Shown: piece after piece, positions 1-6,029 of the stretch
Layout: each line of letters begins with the position of its first letter
Position numbering within the stretch: the stretch's first letter is position 1
NCBI GenBank assembly: GCA_026419705.1
Contig: JANZYY010000222.1
Coordinates: 1 to 8,057 of the forward strand
Reading direction: 5' to 3'
DNA: 8,057 nucleotides
From: Fischerella sp.
GTDB taxonomy: Bacteria > Cyanobacteriota > Cyanobacteriia > Cyanobacteriales > Nostocaceae
Notes under the pieces: model-generated
Told to the model about the DNA's origin: nothing
Seen by the model: the letters and a program-made list of their open reading frames with translations, nothing else
The model's database searches: none
Translations under genes and position numbers: made by a program

Positions 1-89
1 TATGTGGGCTTACGTAGATAATTTTATTACTTTTAGCCTACATAGGCAGGCTTGGTTTTTGTAGCTCTAGGCTTTGCTCTGAAGGCTAA

Positions 90-148
90 TAGTTAGTAGT
101 TAGCAGTTGTTTGTTGTTACGAACAATCAACCAACAACCAACAACAAA
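90..148. repeat. Heptamer (STRR-type) repeat with convergent arms downstream of rseP
   Basis: Two TAGTTAG units (90-103) and degenerate TTG-rich heptamers run up to 118. After the short loop ACG come A/C-rich heptamers: CAACCAA at 128-134 and 135-141, then CAACAAA at 142-148. The centre can fold as TTGTT/AACAA, extending to roughly 109-118 with 122-131 with one mismatch and one G:T. The element starts 9 nt beyond the rseP stop codon. Period-7 tandem repeats of this kind are known from heterocystous cyanobacteria. There is no T-run, so it is not a canonical terminator; a role in 3'-end formation is inference. Confidence 0.65.
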
Positions 149-156
149 TTAGAGAT

Positions 157-1245
157 TTACTGGAATAATTTTTGCACCCACTCTAGTTGGGAAGTTTCTT
201 TGACAATCAGAAAAATGCCCAACCCTAAAAGTAGCATCAAGCCAGTTTGCATCACACCGTCTTGAATGCGAGTTGGCAAGGGTTTACCGCGCAGTCCTTC
301 AATAAGCAGAAAGGCGAGTTGTCCTCCATCCAAAGCTGGTAAAGGCAGAATATTGATAATTGCCAGGTTAATGCTAATTAAAGCACCAAAGTAGAATAAA
401 CTGCCTATGTCATTTTGGGCAATGCTGGCACCAATTTCTACAATTTTGACTGGCCCTGCTACTTGGTTAGCTGTTTCCCCGAAGTTGGTGATTAATTGCT
501 TGAAACCTTGAAATGTCAGATTGACAATGCGCTGAAATTCTGAAGCGCCAATCTTCAAGGCTTCCACTGGGTTAGAAGTGCGGCGGCGCTCAACTTTGAC
601 ATTGGGAGAAAGTTGCACGCCAATGCTACCGCCGTTTTGTTTGGCTTCAGGAGTGACAGTTAAAAATAACTTCTGGTCACCGCGGGCAATTTCTAGTTGA
701 ATTGGGTTACCTGCATTGTTCCTAATGATTTCCCTTAAATTCTCTATTTCTTTTTCAGATGTACCAAATTTTCTGTTATTAGCTGCTAGTATAATATCCT
801 TCGGTTGAATTCCAGCTTGAGAAGCTACAGAACTGACATCTGGTGCAAGCTGTTGGATGACAACTCCTGGCTGGGGGTTGACTTGTGTTATGCCGACTAA
901 GTTAGCCTGCGCCACTAGGAGAAAGTAGGCAAAGATTAAATTGGCTATCACTCCTGCGCTGATGACGATCGCCCGACCTAAAATTGGACGGTTACGCAGC
1001 AGATTCGGGTCATCGGGTGGAATATCGCTATCTGGATCGTCGTCAGGAAAACCGACAAAACCACCTAAGGGAAAGGCTCGGACAGCGTATTCGGTTTCTG
1101 TCCCTTGGTATTTCCAAATAATTGGGCCAAAGCCCAAAGAAAAGCGGTTAACATGAATACCTTGAGACCTTGCCGCAATGAAATGTCCCAGTTCGTGTAC
1201 CAGGATCAGAACAGCTAAGACTGCGATCGCCGCTAAAATTGACAT
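157..1245 (-). CDS. rseP: RseP-type site-2 zinc metalloprotease (M50 family)
   Basis: This encodes a 362-residue intramembrane metalloprotease that would cut transmembrane substrates, such as anti-sigma factors, within the plasma or thylakoid membrane. The sequence shows the zinc-binding HELGH motif (H17, E18, H21) in the first membrane helix. The C-terminal motif NILPLPALDGG is also present; its Asp306 is the expected third zinc ligand. One PDZ-like domain lies at about 125-205. Further membrane helices are at about 92-115, 283-303 and 333-349. An acidic Asp/Pro stretch at 68-80 replaces sequence between helix and PDZ and is, from memory, usual in cyanobacterial members. The length is normal for a one-PDZ form; E. 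coli RseP has two PDZ domains and is longer. The ATG start is placed just before the hydrophobic helix; no clear Shine-Dalgarno sequence precedes it. serS lies 179 bp upstream on the same strand, so cotranscription is possible but unproven. The natural substrate cannot be read from the sequence. Confidence 0.95.
   Translation of the reverse strand: MSILAAIAVLAVLILVHELGHFIAARSQGIHVNRFSLGFGPIIWKYQGTETEYAVRAFPLGGFVGFPDDDPDSDIPPDDPNLLRNRPILGRAIVISAGVIANLIFAYFLLVAQANLVGITQVNPQPGVVIQQLAPDVSSVASQAGIQPKDIILAANNRKFGTSEKEIENLREIIRNNAGNPIQLEIARGDQKLFLTVTPEAKQNGGSIGVQLSPNVKVERRRTSNPVEALKIGASEFQRIVNLTFQGFKQLITNFGETANQVAGPVKIVEIGASIAQNDIGSLFYFGALISINLAIINILPLPALDGGQLAFLLIEGLRGKPLPTRIQDGVMQTGLMLLLGLGIFLIVKETSQLEWVQKLFQ
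1223..1230. repeat. HIP1 octamer GCGATCGC
   Basis: A perfect copy of the highly iterated palindrome of cyanobacterial genomes, here inside the 5' end of rseP. Near-copies with one end base changed occur at about 966 and 2139. It is useful mainly as a taxonomic marker. Confidence 0.9.
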
Positions 1246-1424
1246 AGAAAAAACTTGTGAGTGAACTGATTTAGCTATATTTTCCTCTATTGTAGAACGA
1301 GTACCAGTCTAGCATTGGTCTACAAGACAGTATATCTTCGGGCTTTTTCACTAATTCCTAAGACAGAGGTGATGTCTTTTTGCCATTGCTTTTATTCTCA
1401 ATCAGATTAGACCAATTCCAAAAA

Positions 1425-2705
1425 TTACAATACCTCTCGTCCCAAATAAGGTTGTAAAGCTTCTGGTATCCGTACCGTGCCATCTTCTTGTTGATAATTC
1501 TCTAAAATTGCTGCCATTGTCCTTCCCACAGCTAACCCCGAACCGTTAAGAGTATGCACTAATTGGGTACCCCTCTTCCCCGTTTCCTTGAAACGAATCT
1601 CGGCCCGTCGTGCTTGGAAGTCTACACAATTGGAACAGCTGGAAATTTCCCGATACTTACCGGAAGAAGGAAGCCACACCTCTAGATCATATGTTTTGGC
1701 AGAGGCAAATCCCAAATCCCCAGTACATAACTCTACAACTCGGTAAGGCAATTTTAACGCCTGCAAGATGGCTTCTGCATCACTTACTAATTTTTCCAGT
1801 TCGTCAAAAGAAGTGCTAGGGTGGACAAATTTTACTAATTCTACTTTATTAAATTGATGCAGGCGAATTAATCCCCGCATATCTCGTCCATAACTTCCTG
1901 CTTCACGACGAAAACAAGGAGTATAAGCACAGTGGTAAATAGGTAATTCCTCAGCAGCGAGAATTTCACCCCGATAGAAGTTGGTGACTGGTACCTCTGC
2001 TGTGGGACTCAGCCATAAGTCATCGTCAGCACATTTGAAGCTTTCTTCCGCAAACTTGGGTAATTGACCAGTTGCTGTTAGAGATGCACTGTTAATTAAA
2101 AATGGAGGGATAACTTCTACATACCCTGCTGCGATTTGGCGATCGAGCATAAACTGAATTAATGCCCTCTCTAGTGCTGCACCAGCACCTATTAAAGCTA
2201 CAAAGCGACTTTGAGCAACTTTGACAGCTCGTTCTACGTTAAGAATACCCAACTTTTCGCCAATTTCCCAGTGAGGCAGAATATTTGGGTTTTGGGGAAT
2301 GTACTCATCACCCCACCGACGCACTTCGACGTTATCTTCTTCATTCTTGCCGATGGGTGTGGAGTCGCTGGGCAAATTCGGAAGTGCAAGCACAAGTTCT
2401 TGGATTTTTGCGATTATTTCTTTTTCTTGGGGTTCCAGTTCGCTTAATGTAGATTTAATGGAGTTGCCTTCATGGCGTAAAGCTTGAATTTCCGGATCTT
2501 GAGGATTTATACCCGATTTAATCTTTTGCCCAACGAGTTTACCAATTTCGTTGCTGCGTGTTTGGAGTTGACTTCGCTTGTGTTCTAATTCCCGTTGTTG
2601 TTTATTCAACTCTACAATCGGTTGAATATCATAGTTACCACCACGAGTATTCAACCTTTCTTGAACAAATTGTGGGTTTTCCCGTATTTGCTTAATATCC
2701 AGCAC
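1425..2705 (-). CDS. serS: Seryl-tRNA synthetase
   Basis: This 426-residue class II aminoacyl-tRNA synthetase activates serine with ATP and charges tRNA-Ser (also tRNA-Sec where present) in the cytosol. The N-terminal 110 residues, rich in Gln, Glu, Lys and Arg, form the long antiparallel coiled-coil arm (about 30-103) that binds the tRNA long variable arm. The catalytic core follows. Motif 1 is around 183-205, the serine-specific TAEVP signature is at 235-239, and motif 2 is at about 262-285 (FRREAGSYGRDMRG). The ISSCSNC segment is at 354-360, and motif 3 is at about 388-402 with GSGLAVGRT. The length is normal and no key residue is missing. The start codon is GTG at 2705-2703; the protein begins with the typical MLDIKQIRENP, and only a weak purine stretch (GAGAAAAA) precedes it. 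A terminator-like hairpin at 2826-2851 separates it from the upstream small gene. No strong promoter is seen in the 120 bp in between. Confidence 0.98.
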   Translation of the reverse strand: MLDIKQIRENPQFVQERLNTRGGNYDIQPIVELNKQQRELEHKRSQLQTRSNEIGKLVGQKIKSGINPQDPEIQALRHEGNSIKSTLSELEPQEKEIIAKIQELVLALPNLPSDSTPIGKNEEDNVEVRRWGDEYIPQNPNILPHWEIGEKLGILNVERAVKVAQSRFVALIGAGAALERALIQFMLDRQIAAGYVEVIPPFLINSASLTATGQLPKFAEESFKCADDDLWLSPTAEVPVTNFYRGEILAAEELPIYHCAYTPCFRREAGSYGRDMRGLIRLHQFNKVELVKFVHPSTSFDELEKLVSDAEAILQALKLPYRVVELCTGDLGFASAKTYDLEVWLPSSGKYREISSCSNCVDFQARRAEIRFKETGKRGTQLVHTLNGSGLAVGRTMAAILENYQQEDGTVRIPEALQPYLGREVL

Positions 2706-2825
2706 GGATTTTTCTCGGTTTCTAGCCTAGTACTTCTTATTTACACATCAACATATTTGTACCTAAGTGCTACTTTGGCAAGATTCAGCTTTCTGCACGC
2801 CAAAAAACTTCTACCTGCCAAAATT

Positions 2826-2851
2826 TAGCCCCAGCATCAAAGCCGAGGCTA
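2826..2851 (-). terminator. Terminator-like hairpin between the small membrane gene and serS
   Basis: Read on the minus strand, TAGCCTCGGC pairs with GCTGGGGCTA as a 10-bp stem (two G:U pairs) around a TTTGAT loop, followed by AATTTT. It lies 122 nt beyond the stop of the 2974-3201 gene and 120 nt before serS. The U-run is short (four), so efficiency is uncertain; it could also be a 5' leader structure of serS. Confidence 0.45.
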
Positions 2852-2973
2852 GCACACTGCAATTTATTTTAGGCATTTCAAGGCTCATTTTCCAAATATT
2901 TATATTCCTTGTATCAATAGCCTTAATATTTAGACACTACAAATTGGTCAATGATAGAGATTAGACTAAATTA

Positions 2974-3201
2974 TTATGAAGATTGTTCTGTTTCTGAAGT
3001 TCCTCTTTGCTGGTTGAAAGGTTCTTCTTGAGAGCCAGCCGGAGAAGGTAGCCAATATGCTAACACAGTGCTTAAACCACCCCAGTACAGCGTTTGGTTC
3101 TCCTTCGTTTTATCGTTGACAAGTTGGAAAGTACACAGTCCGATCATCACACTACTAAAGAGGAACTGTATGCCGAATCTCCATGTTTGTAATCTTCTCA
3201 T
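2974..3201 (-). CDS. Small two-helix membrane protein, function unknown
   Basis: I do not recognise this 75-residue protein. It starts with a basic stretch (MRRLQTWR), then a hydrophobic segment at about 9-28 and a second at about 37-52 (WGGLSTVLAYWL). The C-terminal tail (about 53-75) is polar and rich in Ser, Glu and Gln and is probably disordered. The layout fits a hairpin-like small membrane protein with both ends on the cytosolic side (positive-inside rule, inference). The gene is well supported by a perfect Shine-Dalgarno GGAGG at 3215-3211, 9 nt before the ATG. Two tiny overlapping reading frames lie immediately upstream (3258-3206, minus). The TIC21-like gene lies 239 bp upstream on the same strand and serS 268 bp downstream, so no tight operon is implied. 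Confidence 0.75.
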   Translation of the reverse strand: MRRLQTWRFGIQFLFSSVMIGLCTFQLVNDKTKENQTLYWGGLSTVLAYWLPSPAGSQEEPFNQQRGTSETEQSS

Positions 3202-3317
3202 CGTATCAGACCTCCAAATCTCTCAATAAATTTCTGTTGCTCATTTTGTTTCACCCATTAGCAGGATGTTTATTTGAGTAACTTGTTTTAGTCTTCACGC
3301 TTGAGAGAGATGATTTC

Positions 3318-3335
3318 GGAAAATTCCTATTTTCC
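3318..3335. other. Perfect 7-bp inverted repeat
   Basis: GGAAAAT (3318-3324) and ATTTTCC (3329-3335) are separated by TCCT. It sits between the heptamer array behind the TIC21-like gene and the leader of the small membrane protein gene. There is no T-run on either strand, so it is not called as a terminator. It could be an operator or an RNA hairpin; nothing distinguishes these. Confidence 0.4.
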
Positions 3336-3336
3336 T

Positions 3337-3414
3337 TAGTCATTGGTCATTAGTTAGTAGTTAGTGGTTAGTAGTTGGTGGTTGATTGGTGGTTATTTTC
3401 AATACCCAATGCCC
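3337..3414. repeat. Heptamer (STRR-type) repeat array downstream of the TIC21-like gene
   Basis: Eight consecutive period-7 units fill 3337-3392 and follow the consensus TRGTYAK with drift: TAGTCAT, TGGTCAT, two TAGTTAG, TGGTTAG, TAGTTGG, TGGTTGA, TTGGTGG. They face two A/C-rich heptamers, AATACCC (3401-3407) and AATGCCC (3408-3414). The inner ends, 3385-3394 and 3401-3410, can pair imperfectly (8 of 10, one of them G:T) around a 6-nt loop. The array begins 27 nt beyond the stop codon of the minus-strand gene at 3441. This is the second of three such elements in the window. Confidence 0.75.
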
Positions 3415-3440
3415 ACTCCTCCACTTTCTCGCTCCCATAC

Positions 3441-4010
3441 CTAGCGGGTAAGGCGATTGAGTAGCCAAATTGACCCCACAAGTCCGGCGAAGTGAGCTGA
3501 AACCGTGTTGGTGTTTGCTTGCACTACCAGCATATCCAGACCACTTATGATTCGATTGGGGTCAAATAATTGTGTAGTTATCGCCTGGGGAGATATAGAC
3601 CTAGCTACCAAGGTACCAACGATTGCCTGTGCTCCTAAAAGAGTCAATAGCATACCGATTAAATTCACCATCAGTCCTAGTCGCAGAACTTGGACGGTTT
3701 CTAGTTTGCTGGGGTGGTTGATGGGATTGGGGGATAAAAGCCGTCTACCAATGCGTGTGTAGCGAAAAGCTAAATAAATACCTCCACCCAAGGTCACTAG
3801 TCCACAAACTGCTAAAAACACGCCTAATCCACTACCTGGATTATTGCTGGGGCTACCAGGTCTTTGGCTAAAAATGGCATATAGTAGCACAATAATTGCA
3901 GAAACTACGCCAAGTACTAGTTGAATCCAAAAGCTGATCCAACCAACGAGGCGAAATATTTTGGCTATTTCTTGACGTCGAGAGGAAGATGAGTGGGAGT
4001 CTACTGGCAT
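3441..4010 (-). CDS. DUF3611 / TIC21-like four-helix membrane protein
   Basis: This 189-residue integral membrane protein resembles the DUF3611 family, which includes the chloroplast inner-envelope protein TIC21/PIC1 (assigned from memory of the family pattern). In plants that protein has been linked both to protein import and to iron transport. The cyanobacterial role is not settled, so no substrate is named here. The sequence has a polar Ser/Arg-rich N-terminus (about 1-18) and four hydrophobic segments at about 22-48, 60-82, 108-135 and 163-187. Two conserved-looking loops are present: the basic RYTRIGRRL after helix 2, and a loop ending in LFDPNRI before helix 4. A GTG three codons further upstream is possible, but it lies inside AGGTGA. 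That sequence is a good ribosome-binding site 5 nt before the ATG at 4010, so I choose the ATG. Upstream is the long divergent spacer; downstream is the heptamer array. Confidence 0.8.
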   Translation of the reverse strand: MPVDSHSSSSRRQEIAKIFRLVGWISFWIQLVLGVVSAIIVLLYAIFSQRPGSPSNNPGSGLGVFLAVCGLVTLGGGIYLAFRYTRIGRRLLSPNPINHPSKLETVQVLRLGLMVNLIGMLLTLLGAQAIVGTLVARSISPQAITTQLFDPNRIISGLDMLVVQANTNTVSAHFAGLVGSIWLLNRLTR

Positions 4011-4019
4011 ACCGATCAC

Positions 4020-4565
4020 CTATGTGCTGGGAACTTGATTAAATTTACTATGACACCGATCGTCGAATTCTGTTTGGGGATTTCATGTATGGAAATTCAG
4101 TACACCATGCGGATTTGAATGTGTCAACGGACGCAAGAGCTGGGGAAAAGATATCGTATTTATCTTCGTTTTTGAAGATTTGCACCGGTAAAATTGCTGT
4201 AAAAAAAGTGTTTATTAAGTTTTAAAGAAAAAGTTGCATTTTACCTTTAAAATTGCTAAGGCAATATTTTATGCTTAAGCAAGTCCTCACACGCTCGGCA
4301 TCACTTGACACAAAGATAACAGTCAAGCTGTTATCTGTTTGCTCCTCACCGCACTGCCTAGAGCTTGGGGTAGGAATGCATGTTTTTGCATCTCCAAAGC
4401 TGGCGCATTGATGAGACGCTGTCACCAGAATTCACTTCCGGTGCTGGAAGCGTCATCCCACGACTAAAGAGCTTGGGTTATTGTTTATTATTTGCGCTTT
4501 GCCAGTCCAGCCTAAGTAGCTTTATATACTTACCAACATAGGGAGTAGCATTATATACTCACTAA
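4020..4565. other. Long non-coding divergent spacer with several hairpins
   Basis: No convincing gene is seen between the TIC21-like gene and padR. Structures visible are: ATCTTC/GAAGAT at 4162-4179; ATTGC/GCAAT with loop TAAG at 4252-4265; the palindrome GCTTAAGC at 4273-4280; a perfect 9-bp stem AGATAACAG/CTGTTATCT with loop TCAAG at 4314-4336; ATGCA/TGCAT at 4376-4391; and a compound hairpin at 4410-4457. The last has a 9-bp outer stem with a 2-nt bulge and inner CACC/GGTG. AGAGCTTGGG occurs twice (4360-4369 and 4468-4477). The spacer could hold a small RNA or leader elements, but no known RNA family was recognised. Confidence 0.5.
4515..4559 (+). promoter_or_regulatory. Duplicated AGTA-N8-TACT dyad and NtcA-type promoter candidate
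   Basis: Two nearly identical 16-mers, AGTAGCTTTATATACT (4515-4530) and AGTAGCATTATATACT (4544-4559), stand 29 bp apart and differ at one base. Each contains GTA-N8-TAC, the consensus of the nitrogen regulator NtcA. The first copy is followed after 24 nt by TATACT (4554-4559), matching the class II NtcA promoter layout. Transcription would then start near 4566. Each copy is also an AGTA/TACT dyad, the size of a PadR-family operator, so autoregulation by the downstream gene is an alternative. A sigma-70-like TTGCCA (4499-4504) stands 18 bp before TATATA (4523-4528). Confidence 0.45.
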
Positions 4566-4616
4566 ATGGATTGTCGGCTTAACCTTAGGGCATTTTTTAG
4601 CCATCCTTCACCAACC

Positions 4617-4964
4617 ATGAAACTTGAGGATATATATCAATTTTTTGAGAATCCTCCGCCAACTTACCTTTGTCAAGAACTAGCAGTTTGTTATATTTTG
4701 TACGTTTTGTTACAAGGGGAGTCTTACGGAACCGAGTTAATCCAACGTTTGGAAACCGAATACCCTACCTATCGGCTTTCAGATACCGTACTTTACAGTG
4801 CGATCAAGTTTCTTGAAGACTATAAGGCAATCACAGGGTATTGGAAGAAACTCGAAGGACGCGGACGTCCCCGACGGATGTACCAAGTTTCCTCAGAGTG
4901 GATTCCACAAGCACAGGATTTAGCCCGTTTGTGGCAACAGTACATAAACAGGAGGATAAATTAA
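4617..4964 (+). CDS. PadR-family winged-helix transcriptional regulator
   Basis: This 115-residue DNA-binding protein matches the PadR winged-helix domain over about residues 22-92. The first helix carries AVCYILYVLLQGESYG with the typical GxSYG turn. The recognition region is LSDTVLYSAIKFLEDYKAI, matching the family ls-gtlY--L--Le pattern. The wing is WKKLEGRGRPRRMYQVS, with the family Gly/Arg-Pro-Arg pattern before the conserved Tyr. A short C-terminal helix (about 97-112) would serve for dimer contact, so this is the small PadR type without a long effector domain. An in-frame ATG at 4566 would add 17 residues. I prefer 4617 because the family-like sequence begins there and the predicted transcription start is near 4566; neither ATG has a clear ribosome-binding site. 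The CCB2/CCB4-like gene follows after 54 bp, so the two are probably cotranscribed. Effector and targets cannot be read; autoregulation through the upstream dyads is plausible. Confidence 0.88.
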   Translation: MKLEDIYQFFENPPPTYLCQELAVCYILYVLLQGESYGTELIQRLETEYPTYRLSDTVLYSAIKFLEDYKAITGYWKKLEGRGRPRRMYQVSSEWIPQAQDLARLWQQYINRRIN

Positions 4965-5018
4965 CGAATAATTGATAATGAATAAGTCACCTCCAATGAA
5001 AAAGTAACAACTTAACTT

Positions 5019-5549
5019 ATGGATACTGCCATTGCGTCATCCACTTTATTGCTGACTTTGTTATTATCGGTTGGGTTATTTTTCTTTATCCGTGCTTCTA
5101 CTAAAGATCGTACAGAAATAGCACAACTGATATCTGAACAAGATGAAGCTACTTTAATGACTCAATTAAGGGAGTATTTCCGAGCGCGGTCTTACCGAGT
5201 GGCAGCGGTAGACCCAGAACAAAATCAAGTGACGTTTGAAGGTTATGTTCGTCCCAGCAAGTTTTTAGCTGCTTTTTTGACACTCATCACAGCTGCTGCT
5301 ATACTTTCTTTGTCATTGGTTTTGTCACAATTGTTTCCTCGCCAAAGCACCTTATTTGTAGGGACGGTGCTGCTATCGCCTTTAAGTGGAGTTTTCTATT
5401 GGAGAAAAGCTGGAAAACTTGAGAAGGTGTCACTAAAGTTAGAAGCAACCAAAAACGACTCACACTCCCCCTGTCAAATTACTGCGATCGCCCATCGTGA
5501 TGAACTCATTGAGTTACAGAAAAGCTTAAACCTCAAGCTTAGCGAATAA
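5019..5549 (+). CDS. CCB2/CCB4-like cofactor assembly of complex C subunit B
   Basis: This 176-residue thylakoid membrane protein resembles the cyanobacterial CCB2/CCB4 family. The family acts in the CCB pathway (cytochrome maturation system IV), which covalently attaches heme ci to cytochrome b6 of the b6f complex on the stromal/cytosolic side. Visible parts are an N-terminal membrane helix at about 7-26 and a soluble region at about 28-80 with the segment REYFRARSYRVAAVDPEQNQVTF. A membrane hairpin follows at about 82-104 and 111-129 (ending FYWRKAGKLE), then a C-terminal soluble domain to 176. Length and topology fit the family; plants carry two diverged paralogues where cyanobacteria have one. 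The ATG has no evident Shine-Dalgarno sequence. The gene follows the PadR regulator by 54 bp and is closed by the hairpin at 5617-5662, so a two-gene operon is likely. The assignment is by recognised pattern, not by search. Confidence 0.82.
   Translation: MDTAIASSTLLLTLLLSVGLFFFIRASTKDRTEIAQLISEQDEATLMTQLREYFRARSYRVAAVDPEQNQVTFEGYVRPSKFLAAFLTLITAAAILSLSLVLSQLFPRQSTLFVGTVLLSPLSGVFYWRKAGKLEKVSLKLEATKNDSHSPCQITAIAHRDELIELQKSLNLKLSE
5484..5491. repeat. HIP1 octamer GCGATCGC
   Basis: A perfect HIP1 copy within the 3' part of the CCB2/CCB4-like gene, the second of three in the window. Confidence 0.9.
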
Positions 5550-5616
5550 TCTGCCGAGCTGCTATCTCAGGAAATGAATTTTCACAACAACAGTTCATGA
5601 CCCTGATTTTTTGCTA

Positions 5617-5662
5617 TTCTCCACTGAGATATACATCGCAGTGGAGAAAAAGCCATTTTTTT
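5617..5662 (+). terminator. Strong hairpin terminator of the padR-CCB pair
   Basis: TTCTCCACTG (5617-5626) and CAGTGGAGAA (5639-5648) form a perfect 10-bp stem around a 12-nt loop. A run of seven T follows at 5656-5662, starting 7 nt after the stem. It lies 68 nt beyond the stop of the CCB2/CCB4-like gene. The gap between stem and T-run is longer than ideal, but position and orientation fit an intrinsic terminator. Confidence 0.7.
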
Positions 5663-5718
5663 GACATAGCGGCTTGGCAATTTTACAAAGATTTTTAGTT
5701 TGCTATCCTACCAGAGAA

Positions 5719-6029
5719 TCAACTTCTCCGCAGAGTTTGTATGACGTGAAGTCTTGGCTGGGAAATGAGTAGCCTTATTCCTATTTCCTTGTACATCTGG
5801 GCAAGATTAACCAAATCCTGCTCAGATATATTTTTCCAATACCAGGCCGCTAGCCTACTGGCAAATAAGCTGAAAACGAAAAAATAATTAAATTTTTGAA
5901 TATCTTTAGCACTTTGCCAGTTATATAGTGTTCAAAAGCCACACTCACTTCCTCACGGATTGCCACTAAAGCATTCACCGAGCCGTCAAAACTGGAGACT
6001 CCGGGTTTGTGGTTTCTAGTGTTCTCAGA
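5719..6029 (-). pseudogene. Possible decayed coding DNA behind the DUF3155-like gene
   Basis: The 425 bases from 5550 to 5974 hold no intact gene apart from the terminator, but two minus-strand frames look protein-like. Frame A is open from 6029 to 5850 (59 codons) and overlaps the end of the DUF3155-like gene in another frame; it includes FDGSVNALVAIREEV and AFEHYITGKVLKIF. Frame B is open from 5931 to 5719 (70 codons) and includes WKNISEQDLVNLAQ and YKEIGIRLLISQPR. Neither has a good start codon with a ribosome-binding site. They could be one old reading frame broken by frameshifts, possibly an original C-terminal extension of the DUF3155-like protein. They could equally be chance openings, since 60 to 70 codons are not rare. 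Confidence is low. Confidence 0.25.

Noticed and set aside
1285..1345. Possible rseP promoter (TATACT or TACAAT on the minus strand)
   Set aside because: Both -10-like hexamers lack a matching -35 at 16 to 18 bp, so they are not called.
2755..2778. NtcA-like GTA...TAC upstream of serS
   Set aside because: The spacing is nine bases (GTA-N9-TAC), not eight, and no suitable -10 follows.
4280..4355. Resemblance to the small RNA Yfr1 (AGTCCTCACAC at about 4282, CTCCTCAC at 4342)
   Set aside because: Neither copy has the full ACTCCTCACAC motif flanked by the two expected stem-loops.
4222..4425. 67-codon minus-strand open frame with five Cys and a GTG start
   Set aside because: No proper ribosome-binding site, no recognisable domain, and it covers several hairpins; most likely a chance opening in a non-coding spacer.
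5765..5887. 40-codon plus-strand frame starting at an ATG after GGGAA
   Set aside because: It is the mirror of the minus-strand protein-like frames and has no promoter or family resemblance.
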